A DNA stretch of 64,000 bases from Geosiphon pyriformis (Eukaryota > Glomeromycota > Glomeromycetes > Archaeosporales > Geosiphonaceae), in assembly GCA_016748015.1 (NCBI GenBank), contig JAAOMT010000502.1, positions 4,519-68,518 on the forward strand, written 5' to 3'. Positions 33,880 to 45,787 of this stretch are shown piece by piece (the stretch's first letter is position 1; every line of letters begins with the position of its first letter). Below the pieces are notes generated by a model, which worked only from the letters and a program-made list of their open reading frames with translations, did no database searches and was not told the origin of the DNA. Position numbers and translations under genes: made by a program.

Positions 33880-34335
33880 GATAATCACAAAGTTTCTGCT
33901 GGGCTTTGAGAAATTCATTGTGATCTATACTCGGACAACATCCTAAAATATGAATATGATCTATTTGATATACATTCTTCGACTTTGGATTATGTCAACT
34001 TATAAACAATTTTGCCACAATGAAAACAGCAACAACAACAGGAAAAGCAATATTGAAGAAAAAGACATATGGAATTCCATACATTCCGCCAGAAGTTTTA
34101 AGAGGAGAAAGTCTACAATTGCTGGTAATATTTATATTGTTCCCATGTTATTATTGGATTAGCAACAGATAAGCTTTCTTTTCATAATTGTTCTCATAAT
34201 TTTATTCTTATAATAGTTATTTTAAATGCTCAAAGACCTAAGATAGCCTCCCCACTTATTCCACTTTGCATTGTTGCGGAAGAAGTTTCAAGGAAGTTGT
34301 GAGAACTTTAAATAAAGTTGAAGGATTCTACAAAT
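33880..34335 (+). pseudogene. Protein kinase remnant (catalytic loop to C-lobe)
   Basis: The frame at 33916 reads HCDLYSDNILKYE, the catalytic loop with the Arg of HRD changed to Cys (TGT). A shift in frame then gives FDFGLCQLIN (DFG metal-binding motif, about 33978) and later YGIPYIPPEVLRGES (about 34068-34110), the P+1 loop with APE as PPE. After more damage AQRPKIA (about 34227) and SFKEVVRTLNKVEG (about 34290-34328) match the end of the C-lobe. The order is correct and spans about 400 bp, so this is one degraded kinase gene. The N-lobe is not visible. Tyrosine-kinase-like families of this type are greatly expanded in Glomeromycotina (family knowledge). Confidence 0.68.
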
Positions 34336-37093
34336 AAAGAAGAATCTACAGGTAAAAATTTTACAGATCAAGGTTAAAATTATGTCTCCAGTTTTTAAAA
34401 TCTGATAAACACGTAATGAAACTAATAAAGAACAAATTGACAACAAATCATTCAACAACAACAACAACAATGATAAAATTTCATCTAGGAGCAGTTTATA
34501 CAAGTTGTGTTTTAAATTTGCAAATGGGAGAACCTGAAGGTTAGTTTATTTAATTAAAAGAGATTTTTACATTAATCAATTCTTTCATTTAATATGCCAA
34601 ACTTTTTTTACTTAAAAATTTTAAAATAGAATTTATTTATCTTCCACAAATTATGAGATAATTCACATTTAGAAGACATTAATAGATATATTTTACTAAT
34701 AACAAAACAAATTCCATATCGTGATTCATAAAAGTTATACCACCCAAAAAGATGTATTAAAATTCTTAATATATTCATTTGAACTCATCTTTATTAATTT
34801 AAAAAGTTTTTATTTTTACACTTGAATTTAATTTGCTTATATTTAAATAATGAAATTTATGCTTTTAAATTATTATTTATTGTTATTATTTAGACGACTT
34901 AAAAAATATATTTTTCTCATTAGCAATTTATTGATATTTTTTAATATAAAATTTTAATATTGTTGAAAAATATAAGAGTTGCAATATTATTAATTTTGAA
35001 AAAATTGATATAAAACCAATTTTTTTAAAATTTTATTTTTTTGCATAAACTAAATAAATTATTGTTATTCATTATTTGTAACAATTTATTGGCTAAATTT
35101 TTAATACATAAAATATTTTGTTAGTTTATATATATAAATATACTATATTTTTAATGATAAATAACAATTATTTAATCTTGTATGTTTTTTTCTAATTAAA
35201 TGAATTATTTAATAATTTGTAACGTGGATTTGTTTATTATATAAAACTTGCTAATAATTAAATCAAAAATAACAATTTAATTATTATATTAATAATATGT
35301 GTAAGTTTTATTGGATATTTATTATTATTTATCAAAAAAAGCTTGATTTTTTTTATTGCTTAATAAAGTGAGGTTCAACCACTATTTACCGACATAAAAT
35401 TAAAACCATTTTATAATAAACACAGTTCATATTTTGTTTACACGTAACCAGCCATTTAAGCTAATAAAAGCAATACTACACATTATAATTCAGATTTTAA
35501 CTAGCATATCATTAATAAAAATATGACCAACCAACAAGTAAACATTTAAAAAACTAATTTTATTACATAAACCAAAATAACTTAAATATTCAAATTATTG
35601 TAACACGAAATTTTTAGTATATTAGATTTGGTTGTAGTATTATTTAACCCTTTAATTAATTATCCTTTTTTATAATTTGCTTAAATCTTGCATTTGGCAG
35701 CCAAATTCTTTCTTTGTATGTAATCAGAAACAATTATACAAATCTCACAATCTTAATTATGACCAATCCTGTAAATTCCAAAATTCTTAGTATGTTACTT
35801 TCCAATCTTTCAAAATAAATTTTTTAGCCAGAGCCATATAAAACTGCCTCAGAGAATTTACTCACTTGTTTTATTCACAGATAACAAATTAGCAAGATTC
35901 TGCATAATTCTGAAACTATAATTCTCTATACTTGTAAGCAATAAGTAGAATTTAAGTGCATAAACTAGTCACTTTAGTGCTAGTGAATTCAGTTTTCATT
36001 TAAAATCTGAATGCCAAAACAAAACTGTTCTTTGCCAATTTATATTATTCGCTAAATCTTTGTCTAAATATCTTTTTGCACATTTCACTTTTCAATTAGC
36101 AGTTTCATAGACATAACAGATGAAATGACATGTATTATTCGAGACAAAATTGTCACTTTGGCTTTTCAAAAACCTTTTAGATATCCCATGCAGTTCGCCT
36201 ATTTATTATCCAAAGTTTCCAAGTAATCTTTTACTTTAATCATAATTAACGACCAAATTTTTTTCAATGATGGTTTTAGGTATTTTGCATCTCTCCATCC
36301 AGCATTTGTTGTGGAAATTCAGTCTGGCCTTTCTAAATTTTAAAGTACACATATGCATGACTGTTTGACTATCTGGATATATATCTCACATATCTTTCCT
36401 TAGCTTTAATTAACAAATTATAAAATTTTCATATGTCAATGTAAATTTTTACTTAAAATTGTGATTTGATTGAATTAGTTTATAAAATACTATTTTAATT
36501 TTGAGTATAAGCATTTGTTTTATTTTAAAAAAATGATGGAAATTCCAAAAGCATTTCAAGACATTTTTGACTTATTAATTAATCTATTAAAAATCAATAA
36601 ATTATGAATAAATGAATTATTCATTTATTATTCTGAGGTTTGAATCAAAAAAAAATTTCAAAAGCAAACTGAAAATTCTGGTGCAAAAATAAGATTAAAC
36701 AAGCAAAATTAGGTACTTCGAATTTATTGGAAAATATCACCATTTTAAAAATTTTGTTTAGAACCTATTTATTAAAGAGTTAGTGTCTCGAAGCTGAGCT
36801 TATATTTAAGGTAAAACTCTTCACCTTCTCAAAAGTATATTTTTTTTATTAAATTACCAAGTAAAAATCTAAAAAATAGTTTAAATTAGCAGAAAAACAT
36901 AAGTATGCATATAAAAGTTGTATTTCTAAAGACCTGACTTCAGATATTACTTTTATTAAAAGGACTTATAAATTCTAGATAATATGGTATTCTTTTAAAT
37001 TGATCGTGGGGCTTACAACAGTAAGCTATAGAATATTCTGGTGGAAATTTCTAAGATAGAGCACAACCTTCAGAAAATATAAATAAAATCAAT
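34336..37093. other. AT-rich intergenic DNA
   Basis: No gene recognised. About 35640-36440 is less AT-rich and may be old coding or transposon sequence, but no frame is open and I could not name it. Confidence 0.4.
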
Positions 37094-37240
37094 TTATTTT
37101 TTTATGATTTGAAAAACTTCATACTCCTCGATAAAGAAATCCACTTGTTGATTTTCTGATCCAGGCATTATAGCATGCTCATAATTTATTGACTTTTTAC
37201 AATGGCACCCTTGACTACTTTTAAAGTCATTGCCATACAA
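37094..37240 (-). other. In-frame TLDc tail beyond the stop
   Basis: Forty-eight sense codons follow the TGA without interruption: LYGNDFKSSQGCHC, then SINYEHAIM and IEEYEVFQIIKK, ending TAA at 37094-37096. The Gly/Cys and EYEVFQ features are those of the C-terminal strands of TLDc domains. Confidence 0.75.
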
Positions 37241-38595
37241 TCAAAGATCTTTATTTCCAAAAGAGGGTCCTAAACTTGAATTACACAAAGGTCCAAGTTC
37301 CCTAACAAATTTGCTAAGTTTAGCATTTTCAGCTTTGCCATCTCCAAGGGAAAAAATAAAACTTCCTTCTCCATTTATATAGGCAGCCCTAGAGTACCAA
37401 GGTTCTGGGGTATAGCCGCCAATTAGCTGACCGGTTCCTTTCACTTTGATTACACTTACTGTTGATCCTTTATTATCACATAATCGATGAAAATCGGCTG
37501 GAGAGAATCCGTCTCGACTGCCTCGAAGTAACAATTTAAAATCATTTCCAAGTTGATCTTCAAAAGGAGTATTTTCGTCTTTGCCTTGAATCCAATCATC
37601 AAGCTGTCTTATATTATGCGATCGAAGAAGCTTTGAATCAATATTTAATCGAGAATAACGTAATGGCTGAGCGTCTACAGACTTTTGATGACTACCCGGT
37701 ACGAGATAATGATGTAAAAGATCTTCATATAAAGTTCCAGGTAAGATTCTCGCAAATGGTTTTACTTTGTGATAGAAATCAACTGAAGATATGTTAAAGA
37801 AGCGGATTAAAGGTAGAAGTCTTTTAATGGATTCCTTAAAGGTGTTAAAGTTTTCATCTGTCCAGTCAAGAACTTCTTTCATCTGAATATTGTTATCCAA
37901 TTTAGCAACTCCCCATTCCACAATCTTTTCCCATATTTCAGATTCTTTTATATTTAGGTCATCCCTGGTTAAAATTGAGGAAAGAACATTTTCACTAAGA
38001 GAGGTAAAATCTTGCGAGTTGAAGACTATGGCTGGATTCTTGACAACTATTTCTGTACAGAAGTTTTGTAACTTTTTGAAATCATGCATAAATGAAGTTT
38101 TCTGCAAAATGGCGAAATTTTCTTCTAGCTCTTTTGCACGGTGTTCAATCAAATAGTCTTCAAGGGGATCAATTATTTTTTCTAGAATAAGCTCGTCAGC
38201 GGTAACGAGCAATTCTAAAATGGTGGATACTTCATGTTTATCAAGAGAAATCTCGCCATTATAAATATATCTGTGCAGGAAATCTAACGTATGAATTTAT
38301 GTTGGCGAAAATACTTTAAAGCAAATGAAAACCTTTACCTAAGAATTATCTCAAAAATTTTGGGTGAAATATTAGGTTTATCAAAGATAATGGGATTATT
38401 TTCTCTTTTAATCCCATTACTAGAGAGTGCTACAGCAAAATATGGTGATCTTGCTGCCAAAATTGGCGAATGAGCATGAAAAGTTCTAATATTAGGCGCT
38501 TCTCCAACAACAATCTTAACATCAGAGAAATTCTGGCTATCCAGTAAATTTCCAAAATCATCGGATAAAGCATGAAAGAATTGCTGGGGTGCCAT
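37241..38595 (-). CDS. BTB-TLDc domain protein, stopped at a conserved Trp position
   Basis: Two exons on the minus strand: 38595-38339 and 38270-37241, with a 68-bp GTAAAGG...CACAG intron. The result is 428 residues. The start MAPQQFFHALSDDF is preferred; an ATG 22 codons upstream is in frame. BTB/POZ spans about residues 22-115 (FSDVKIVVGE, FHAHSPILAARSPYF, YIYNGEISL), followed by a BACK-like helical region (about 120-240) and a TLDc domain from about 255 (LRSHNIRQLDDWI, LLLRGSRDGFSPADFHRLCD, GGYTPEPWYS). BTB domains recruit cullin-3; TLDc is linked to oxidative-stress functions. The TLDc domain ends at a TGA after GPSFGNKDL, where a Trp normally follows. The next 48 codons (37240-37097) stay open and end with EEYEVFQI, the normal TLDc terminus. 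It may be a recent pseudogene, a readthrough gene or a sequencing error. Confidence 0.88.
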
Positions 38596-38699
38596 TGGTA
38601 AAAGATATAAAAAGCTTTGAAATATTGATATATCAATCTGCAGTGTTTTAAGGAAAGGCACTTTTACAAATCAAATCAGCAGAGATTTATACTATATGT

Positions 38700-40560
38700 A
38701 ATATGTGATTGACAGGTGATCAGATATTATTTTAATAAAAATTCTAACCAATTAAATTAAAAAACGCATTTTTGAAATTCAGTGTTTGGCAAATGAATTT
38801 GAGTATTAAAGTAAAATTAGTTTATTTTAAAATTTCATTCACCTCAAGGAATTCTATTTTTAAAATATTAATATTTGACCATATAGAAATATTTAAGATC
38901 AAAATGTTTGAAAAATCTTCTGAACCTTAAATATAATCGGCCAGTTAAAATGAGTTTCTTTGCGTTACAGATTTTTAGTATGGGTTTTGAATAATTGATA
39001 AGTAATGCAAAAATCAAAAATAAGGATGTGAATGAGAACTAATTTATGAACAAAATAAGTAAAAATAAGATTTTATAATTATAAAAACTCTAATATTTTT
39101 ACTTATTAAAAGTCAAGAGCATAAAAACTGGCTTGAAATCTTAATAAAAAATAATCAAAATCAAGAGTAAATTAAATAAATTTGAAATTTGAATCAGTAA
39201 ACATGTATTTTAATACGGAACCAAATCAAACATCCGGTATAAGGGTTGAAATCAGAAACTTGCAAATAATATTACTCTATTTAATTTTAAAACAATTTTT
39301 GGGAAGGCAATGCTTGTATAAACACGTACATAAACTCAAAAAGAAGCTTCTTTGGCTTTAGGACTATGATTGCTCTTATTATAGTTCATATTTTAGAAAG
39401 AATATGAAGAATTGTGAATGTTCATAGGCGAATAATATTTTAGAAGAAAAACCGACACAAAATTCTTAATTTGATTTAAATATTAGACAAAATATTGCTA
39501 TAGGAAATTCTTTATCTTAACATTATTAAAATCTTTTAGGTTTAAATTTAAAATAAAATATTAATAATGGATTTCATTTATTAAAGTTTTGATTACTTTA
39601 CTTGGGTGAATTTGATAAATTTTAAAATTATTTTTAAAAATCCCTAGTAAATTCCAAAAAAAGAACATTATGATTTGATAAAACTATATTGATATTTCAG
39701 TTGAGACTTTTTTAAATATTTAAAAACTTATTTTTTCATCTTTATCTTAAAAATTTTATTAAATTTCAACCCCTTTAAAATTGAAGTTTCGTAAAAAAAA
39801 AATTTTAGAAGACCAGGTGATTTTGAAAATAAAATTTTTAAAAAATATTACAAAATAATTATAATATTTTTAATTGCTTATAGATTTTTTTTATAAAATT
39901 TGTTTTTTATAAAAAATATTAAAAATTTAACTTTTTAAAACTAGTTTAATATACCAATATATTTTTATAAAAAATTTATTCATATAAATTAATATTATTG
40001 CGTTTTAATTAATTTACATAAAACAAATATTATTTTTTGTTTTATAGAATTTTTAATAAAATTAATATAATTCTTGATTTTTTTAAAAGAAATTTTCAGA
40101 CCATTTTGTATGCGTATAAAATTTCTAATTAAAATAAAATACAATAAAATAAAATAAAATGAATTTAAATTTGATTATAAAAAATTGAAAATTGAAATAT
40201 TATAAACAAAAAAAAAGGTGTATTTTTTTTATTAAATTATTTTGATTAAATCTTAAAATTATTTTAAATTATTTAAATAAATAAATAAAGTGTTTTCAAC
40301 TTTTATGTATAAAAAATATATATATTAAAAATTGTAATTTTATTTTATTTTTTTATTTGCTGTTTTTATTTCCGGTTTTTATTTTCTTTCTAATATTTTT
40401 TTACAATCAAATAAATATAGAATAAATATTAAATTTAATTAATTATCAATTTAGGGTTTAAAACTTTAATTCTTGTTTTATATTAATTAATCTACTTTCA
40501 CCGGATACTAAGTCAAAATAGGGGTGTAATCAGAATGTTTATCAAAATTCAAACCTTATT
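38700..40560. other. AT-rich intergenic DNA
   Basis: No gene recognised. Tandem AAAAT/AAATA runs lie near 40140-40160. Confidence 0.45.
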
Positions 40561-40569
40561 TATTTATTT

Positions 40570-40900
40570 GATTACTTTTTTTCCTTATAATAAAATCATA
40601 AATAAATTTTTAAAGAGTTAAATTTGAAGACCTAGCATATAGCTCTGTAATAAAGGGAATTACGCCATATATACTAAAACTTCTCCATGACCAAATGAGG
40701 AGAAGAGCCAGCACTATTGCCAACATGTTCCAGAGGAAAAACACCCTTCCACTTTTTTCTAAAAGAAAGAATTTTACCAGCAGAGCCCAGAACTCAAGCT
40801 TTTTGCACCCTTTTTTGTATTCATAAAACCATCAGTACTATTGGCAGCCTTGTTGTCGAACACGAAAGGTATGGTATTGTCAAACTGAATACTGAATAAC
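40570..40900 (-). pseudogene. Possible kinase remnant
   Basis: On the minus strand SIYGVIPFITELYARSS (about 40682-40635) resembles the kinase P+1 loop (YGVIPYxAPE); KFIYDFII follows after a stop. Upstream stretches on the same strand, such as NSAGSSPHLVMEKF and FDNKAANSTDGFMN, are open but unrecognised. The opposite strand has a 60-codon ORF (40717-40899) over the same DNA without a known domain. Confidence 0.3.
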
Positions 40901-41590
40901 TAAAACAAAGATAAAAAAAACTTTTTCTTCAAAACTGACTCTTTGGGGAATTTGTAACGAAGGAGAAGAAAAAGTTTTTTTATTCGATATCTGTTGTTTT
41001 GAAAAAATGTTTTGAATTTTATAAATATATATAAAATTATTGAAAAGTTTTAATTTAAAACAAAAAAATTTTAATTACTTTATTCTTTTTTCAACTTCCT
41101 TTTCCTACTTAAAAAATTTCTCAAAAATGAAAATATTAAAAAGTTTATCATTTTGACATCATTTTTTAATCTCAAAATGAGTTGTACCTATTTTAGAGCA
41201 ATTTCTGCTGTATTGTGATAGGTAGTGGTTGGGCACCACTCGTTAATGTAAATGAAAAAAAAATTTCAAATGCATTAAATAATGATAAGTCTAGAGCTAG
41301 TGGACGAGACAAAAATTTTATAATGCTACCATTTTAGAAGATAGTTTTCAATTTTTTATTTTGTTTATTAGGTTTTTGGAAACCATTATTAACACTCGAG
41401 TAAAAGAAAAATAAACTTATAAATATATTTATATGTTTATATGTTTATACACTTAAAGATAAAAGATATAGGCGGTGGGATTTCTAAGGTATGTTTAATG
41501 ATATGAGAGAAAAATCAATAATTACAAGAGCAAAAGCTAGTTTAACAGAATCTTTTAAAAATTGTAAAGTTTTGGAAAAATGCTCCACGT
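40900..41590. other. Intergenic DNA
   Basis: No gene recognised; 3' flank of the PPPPY-tailed ORF. Confidence 0.45.
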
Positions 41591-41857
41591 CTATTCATGA
41601 TAAGGTGGTGGCGGTTCATTGGGTGTCATACTTGAGGCTTGAATTTGAAGTTTTTGTGATCCAGAAGGTGATGTCTTTTGGTCATTTGGCACATTTTCAA
41701 CGGTTAACGGTGTTTGATCTTGAGATTGCTGAATTGTTTGGGATTTCTTGTCTTCAGAGTTCATGATAAAGGATGAAACAAATTTGAGTAAATGCTTTTG
41801 TAGAAAGCAATGGTGACGTCTTCTTTGGATGCCGTGTACTCTGTTTTGTGAACACAT
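41591..41857 (-). CDS. Small Gln/Ser-rich protein ending in PPPPY
   Basis: An intact 88-codon frame from the ATG at 41857; an alternative in-frame ATG at 41764 gives 57 residues. The first 31 residues are basic (HGIQRRRHHCFLQKH); the rest is hydrophilic and probably disordered (MNSEDKKSQTIQQSQDQTP and on). It ends EPPPPYHE. PPxY motifs bind WW domains, for example those of Nedd4-type ubiquitin ligases (family knowledge), so an adaptor role is possible. A TATA-like CTATATAAATATAAG on the minus strand near 42020-42035 lies about 170 bp upstream. I do not recognise a family, and an unseen upstream exon is possible. Composition is less AT-rich than around it, which favours a real gene. Confidence 0.45.
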   Translation of the reverse strand: MCSQNRVHGIQRRRHHCFLQKHLLKFVSSFIMNSEDKKSQTIQQSQDQTPLTVENVPNDQKTSPSGSQKLQIQASSMTPNEPPPPYHE

Positions 41858-42210
41858 TTTAAAAAGTTTTGTTTAGCAAGTTATTGGTAACGCGAGGTAG
41901 TTTCAAAAAGGTTTTCTTTTTTAATGATACGGGAATTTTGGTTTAAGAAGTGTTAAATAATATTTCTTAAAGGTTATTGCTTCTCAAACTGAGTTTCTCA
42001 AATTATGAAGAAATTTTACTTATATTTATATAGACTTTTAAAACATAAAGAGAAAAGGTTGGTAGATAATAGGAAGATTCCATTCGCTTGGCATTCTTCC
42101 AAGAGATCACTAATCTGGTGCATAGAGAGGTTACACTCAATTAGCCAAGCGATGTGGATCTTTCTATACTGAATTAAACAGTCGGGTTTAGGAAAAATTA
42201 TTTTTATCCG

Positions 42211-42253
42211 TCATTTTCATTTTCATTTTCATTTTCATTTTCATTTTCATTTT
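42211..42253 (+). repeat. TCATTT hexanucleotide microsatellite
   Basis: Seven tandem TCATTT copies. Confidence 0.9.
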
Positions 42254-42259
42254 TTTCAT

Positions 42260-44300
42260 TATCATCATAGAGATGAAATCGTCAAGTGATTTGATTTTTT
42301 AAATTGATTAGTCTTTAATCAAAAATGAATTAGATTATTTTCAAAAAAATAATAATTAGTGAATAAGTAGGTTTAAATAGCCAAAGAATCACACTGACAG
42401 GAAGAAAATATTATTTCAGCTAAAGTATAGAACACTACTTTCCGGGCTAATGATTTTTTAAATCAATCAAACATAAATGAATTTAAAAACCTCGCCTAAC
42501 CTTTTTTTCTTTCCCCATTGTATCTTACTTTGCAACAAAATTACAAGAATAAATTTATACTAAATATCAAAATTATTATTTAATAAAGTTGATAATAAAT
42601 AGTAAACATGTGAAAATGAGCTAAATCTTATTTGGTGCATAAATGAAATAGTTCATAGAAAATTTTGTAAAACCATTAATAGAAGTTCCCCCTTTTTGCA
42701 TGATTGTGAGAATTAAACCCATAAAAAATAATGTTGAATACTGTATTCCTTCCGGAAATAATCAACGCAATCTCGCCTCAGCTAGTGCTTATTTCCAAAA
42801 AAACTGGTGTTCATTTACAAGACTAATGATTATTTACAAAAGCTAAAACTTACTATATTCAAAGAATTCTTGATGGTTCATGATTTCAATATTTGCGACT
42901 TTTTTTTGTAATAGAAAGTTTCCAATAAATTTTATATAAAATATAAATTCATTGAAGAAAATTCGATGCCAAAAACAGTTGGATTCTTTCTCAATGCTGG
43001 GTAAGTAACAAAAAAAAATGTAAAAATTCAAAATTTTGAATTTATTTAATTTGAAACTAATTATATAAAGTTAATTAAAATCATTTTATAAAAACCACAA
43101 TAAAATAAAACCATTTTTTCATTATTTTATTGGCTGTTTTTTGAACTTTTATAAAAAGGTTTGCTTTATTTATTAATTTTTTTTGAAAAATAAAAATATA
43201 TTTAAATAAATAAAATTCTTTTAGAAAATATGATATTTACTTTTTTTATCATTCACGGAATTATTATGTAAAAATTTTCCCAGGTCAAAATGGCCCTAAG
43301 CTTATTGGCGTTTGCCAAACTGAACAGGTGGTCATAGAAAAAAAATCAGTGATCATTCTTTACTTATTATTATTATTTATTATTTATTATTTATTAATGT
43401 ATCATTATTTGTGACCTTCTCTTAACCAAAATTTCGATCTTTTTTTTTTTTTTGAATTCTTTTTTACCGCATCTTTTGAACAATATAGTCAATAAATCCA
43501 TTGTAACCTTTTTGGTAATATGCATTACTAGCATATGATTATAGATCAAACCGTAATTAACCCTAAAGTTACACAAATACCTTACTTAAATTGGGCAGCG
43601 GAAGGTGTTTATAGTACTGGGGATCTTTGATTGTATCTTAAACTTGATAGCATAAAATATATTTTGACAAGCCTCAATTTATCAATCGAAAATGGAATGA
43701 CTACAAATTTTTATTGGCTTGAAAAATCGATTTCAAGAGGACAATATTAAATATTTTAACGAGCAGGGGTTTCATTAGACGTCAGTGATGTACAATTTGC
43801 ATAAACAGCTCTTAAAACGTTATCCATCCATCTGAATTCAAAAGCAGTGTGATTACTTCATTTTACTGGTTACAAAAAATTCTTTTTTAAAATTTTTAGT
43901 ATTGGTAAAAGGTAAGTTTTGAAAAGTGAAAGAAATGAGAATTTTGGAACCATGATTGAAAATATTTTTTTTTCAAACTTGCTTTTAGATGGTCGAAACA
44001 AATATACTCGTTCCGTAATATGGAATATGCAATATGTAAATGGAGGATTTTTTCGTCAATGTAAGCAGCATTCTATTTCACCTGCAAGATTTTCGAATAA
44101 AAATTTTCTGTATGAAAACGGGTAATACCGCTCGTTAACGTTTTTGCAAGTTACGATTTATCTTTATCGCTCATTTTGAAGAAGGTTTCATGCCTTAAAT
44201 CAGAAATTTAACAATTATTTCAATCCTCTAAAAAATTTCATTAATTCCACAAATCACTCCCGCACACTAGATTGCACTTTATACCGAATGTTGGAATAAC
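42260..44300. other. Intergenic DNA
   Basis: AT-rich. The 68-codon plus-strand ORF at 43919-44125 (with WNMQYVNGGFFRQCKQHS) has non-random composition but no domain I know; other ORFs look like chance. Confidence 0.4.
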
Positions 44301-44303
44301 TCA

Positions 44304-44330
44304 CCCCCCCCTCCCCCTCCCCCTCCCCCC
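44304..44330 (-). other. C-rich tract with G-quadruplex pattern on the minus strand
   Basis: Four C runs of 8, 5, 5 and 6 bases separated by single T bases. The minus strand has four G runs with one-base loops, the strongest quadruplex pattern. It is striking in DNA this AT-rich. Confidence 0.8.
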
Positions 44331-44569
44331 ACAATCCATCCAAACATTGATCAAGTCAATCAAATTAAAAGTACATTCGACTCTTTAGCAAACAGAATCA
44401 ACACACATTAAAGTATCTCTATGAAATTCAGTGGAATTTCTCACGTCTCATCAGTTTCCAATAACGACCACGTTTCGTTTGGCTTTTCTTTTAAATATGG
44501 GATTGGATCAAGGACAGAATTTATAAAATAATTGAAAAGCGACAAATGGAAAAGGATTTTTTCCGGGTC

Positions 44570-44850
44570 ATTGTTATTTCAAAGGAATCGGTACTCCCTC
44601 TTCATCCAAAGACGATGAAAAGCTTTCGAATTCTACACCATGGCAGCACAAAAAAAGCAATCCAATATTCTAGGCCTTTGCTATGGGAACCAGAAAAAAT
44701 TAGGAAAGACGCTTGAGCTCTATTAAAAAGTTGCAGAGACGGTCTTGCATAATGGTATCAAAATGGAACTTGAACAGCGAAAAATATTGAAAACCAGATC
44801 TAAAGTCTATTCAAAACCAACGGAGGCGCAAAGAGGAGAGTTAATTTGTG
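44570..44850 (+). pseudogene. Sel1-repeat protein fragment, plus strand
   Basis: GHCYFKGIGTPSSSKDDEK shifts frame into KAFEFYTMAAQKKQ, then ILGLCYGNQKKLGKTLELY, a TAA and KVAET. These are two Sel1-like repeats (pattern LGxCYxxGxG...AxxxYxxAA). Sel1 repeats are alpha-helical scaffolds, often next to kinases in Glomeromycotina. Frame breaks and stops show that the gene is dead. Confidence 0.7.
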
Positions 44851-44854
44851 CACT

Positions 44855-45050
44855 TGTATTTCCTGTTTCTGGTGTTTTTAAGTAGAGGTTAAAGGCTTGC
44901 TCTAAAGTTTTGGCTGTCACTAACCCGTTCTCATTACCATCCAAGATTCATCCGCTTAATTAAATATTCCGTCTCTGCTGCTTTTGAATAGAGTTCAAAT
45001 GCTTTTTCTAGAATTTTGGTTGTTCCTCATCGATTTTTAATTAATGGGCG
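44855..45050 (-). pseudogene. Sel1-repeat fragment, minus strand
   Basis: Minus strand: GTTKILEKAFELYSKAAET, then MNLGW with stops, then SDSQNF-type or, one frame over, VTAKTLEQAFNLYLKTPET and GNTSAQI. It is two Sel1 repeats in the opposite orientation to the fragments on either side. Confidence 0.7.
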
Positions 45051-45087
45051 AGTTTGTATTATAAATTTGAATTTCTGAAAATGGACG

Positions 45088-45265
45088 TGGAACATCCAAA
45101 AATACTGAAATTCATTTGAACCATATTCATAAACAGCAGACACGGAATTCAAGTGCGCGAATTAATCTTGGATATTTTATGAGAACGATTCGGGACAGCC
45201 AAAACATTAGGAAAAGCATTCAGCCTTGAAGTAAAAGGAGCAGAAACAGGAAATACAAGCGCCCC
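45088..45265 (+). pseudogene. Sel1-repeat fragment, second plus-strand copy
   Basis: GTSKNTE, SARINLGYF, then one frame over SGTAKTLGKAFSLEVKGAET and GNTSAPKY. It aligns with the minus-strand fragment at 44855-45050 along its length (for example GGGACAGCCAAAAC against AGTGACAGCCAAAAC, and GAAACAGGAAATACAAG in both), so the two form an inverted duplication. Confidence 0.7.
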
Positions 45266-45439
45266 AAAATATTTTTGTTCTGCCATAAAAAAAATGAGTT
45301 GATGGGAACTAGTAAAAAACTGGGAAGTAATAAAAACTTTTGGTAGATATATTAGCTAGATAGGAAATCTTGATTGTTGTTTTTATCAAAAAGTAGTTTC
45401 ACTTTGACAACTAAAAAGTCATAACATAAAAAACTTTTT

Positions 45440-45440
<1 letters not shown>

Positions 45441-45503
<63 letters not shown>
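45441..45503 (+). repeat. ATT microsatellite
   Basis: About 20 perfect ATT units. The Asn-rich minus-strand ORF across it is a by-product. The flanks to 45787 hold nothing else I can name. Confidence 0.9.
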
Positions 45504-45505
<2 letters not shown>

Positions 45506-45787
45506 TGGTTGACAAATAAAAAATTATTTAATTCAACGTCCTGATTCCAAATTCGTTTTTTAATATTGAACATGTACATGTATTTAAAAAATTATATATA
45601 AATAATTTCAATATAATAATTTATGAAAAATAAATTATTTTCATGCTCGGTAATTTTTTTTTTTCTTAATTCCCAAGATTCTTGAGATTCCTAAATTTAA
45701 AAATAACTTCTTAATAAAAGAATAAATTTCTATTTTAATAATTTCAAATTTCTTTAATGTAATCTCAATAACCCAATTTTATATTTA

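Noticed and set aside
35360-36450. Less AT-rich stretch starting near GTGAGGTTCAACCACTATTT, as a possible transposon.
   Set aside because: I could not find matching inverted ends, a target duplication or an open frame.
40717-40899. Plus-strand 60-codon ORF.
   Set aside because: No domain, and the opposite strand shows the better (weak) kinase match. I keep only the low-confidence remnant call.
45352-45579. Asn-rich minus-strand ORF of 75 codons.
   Set aside because: It is produced by the ATT microsatellite; the flanks have no coding character.
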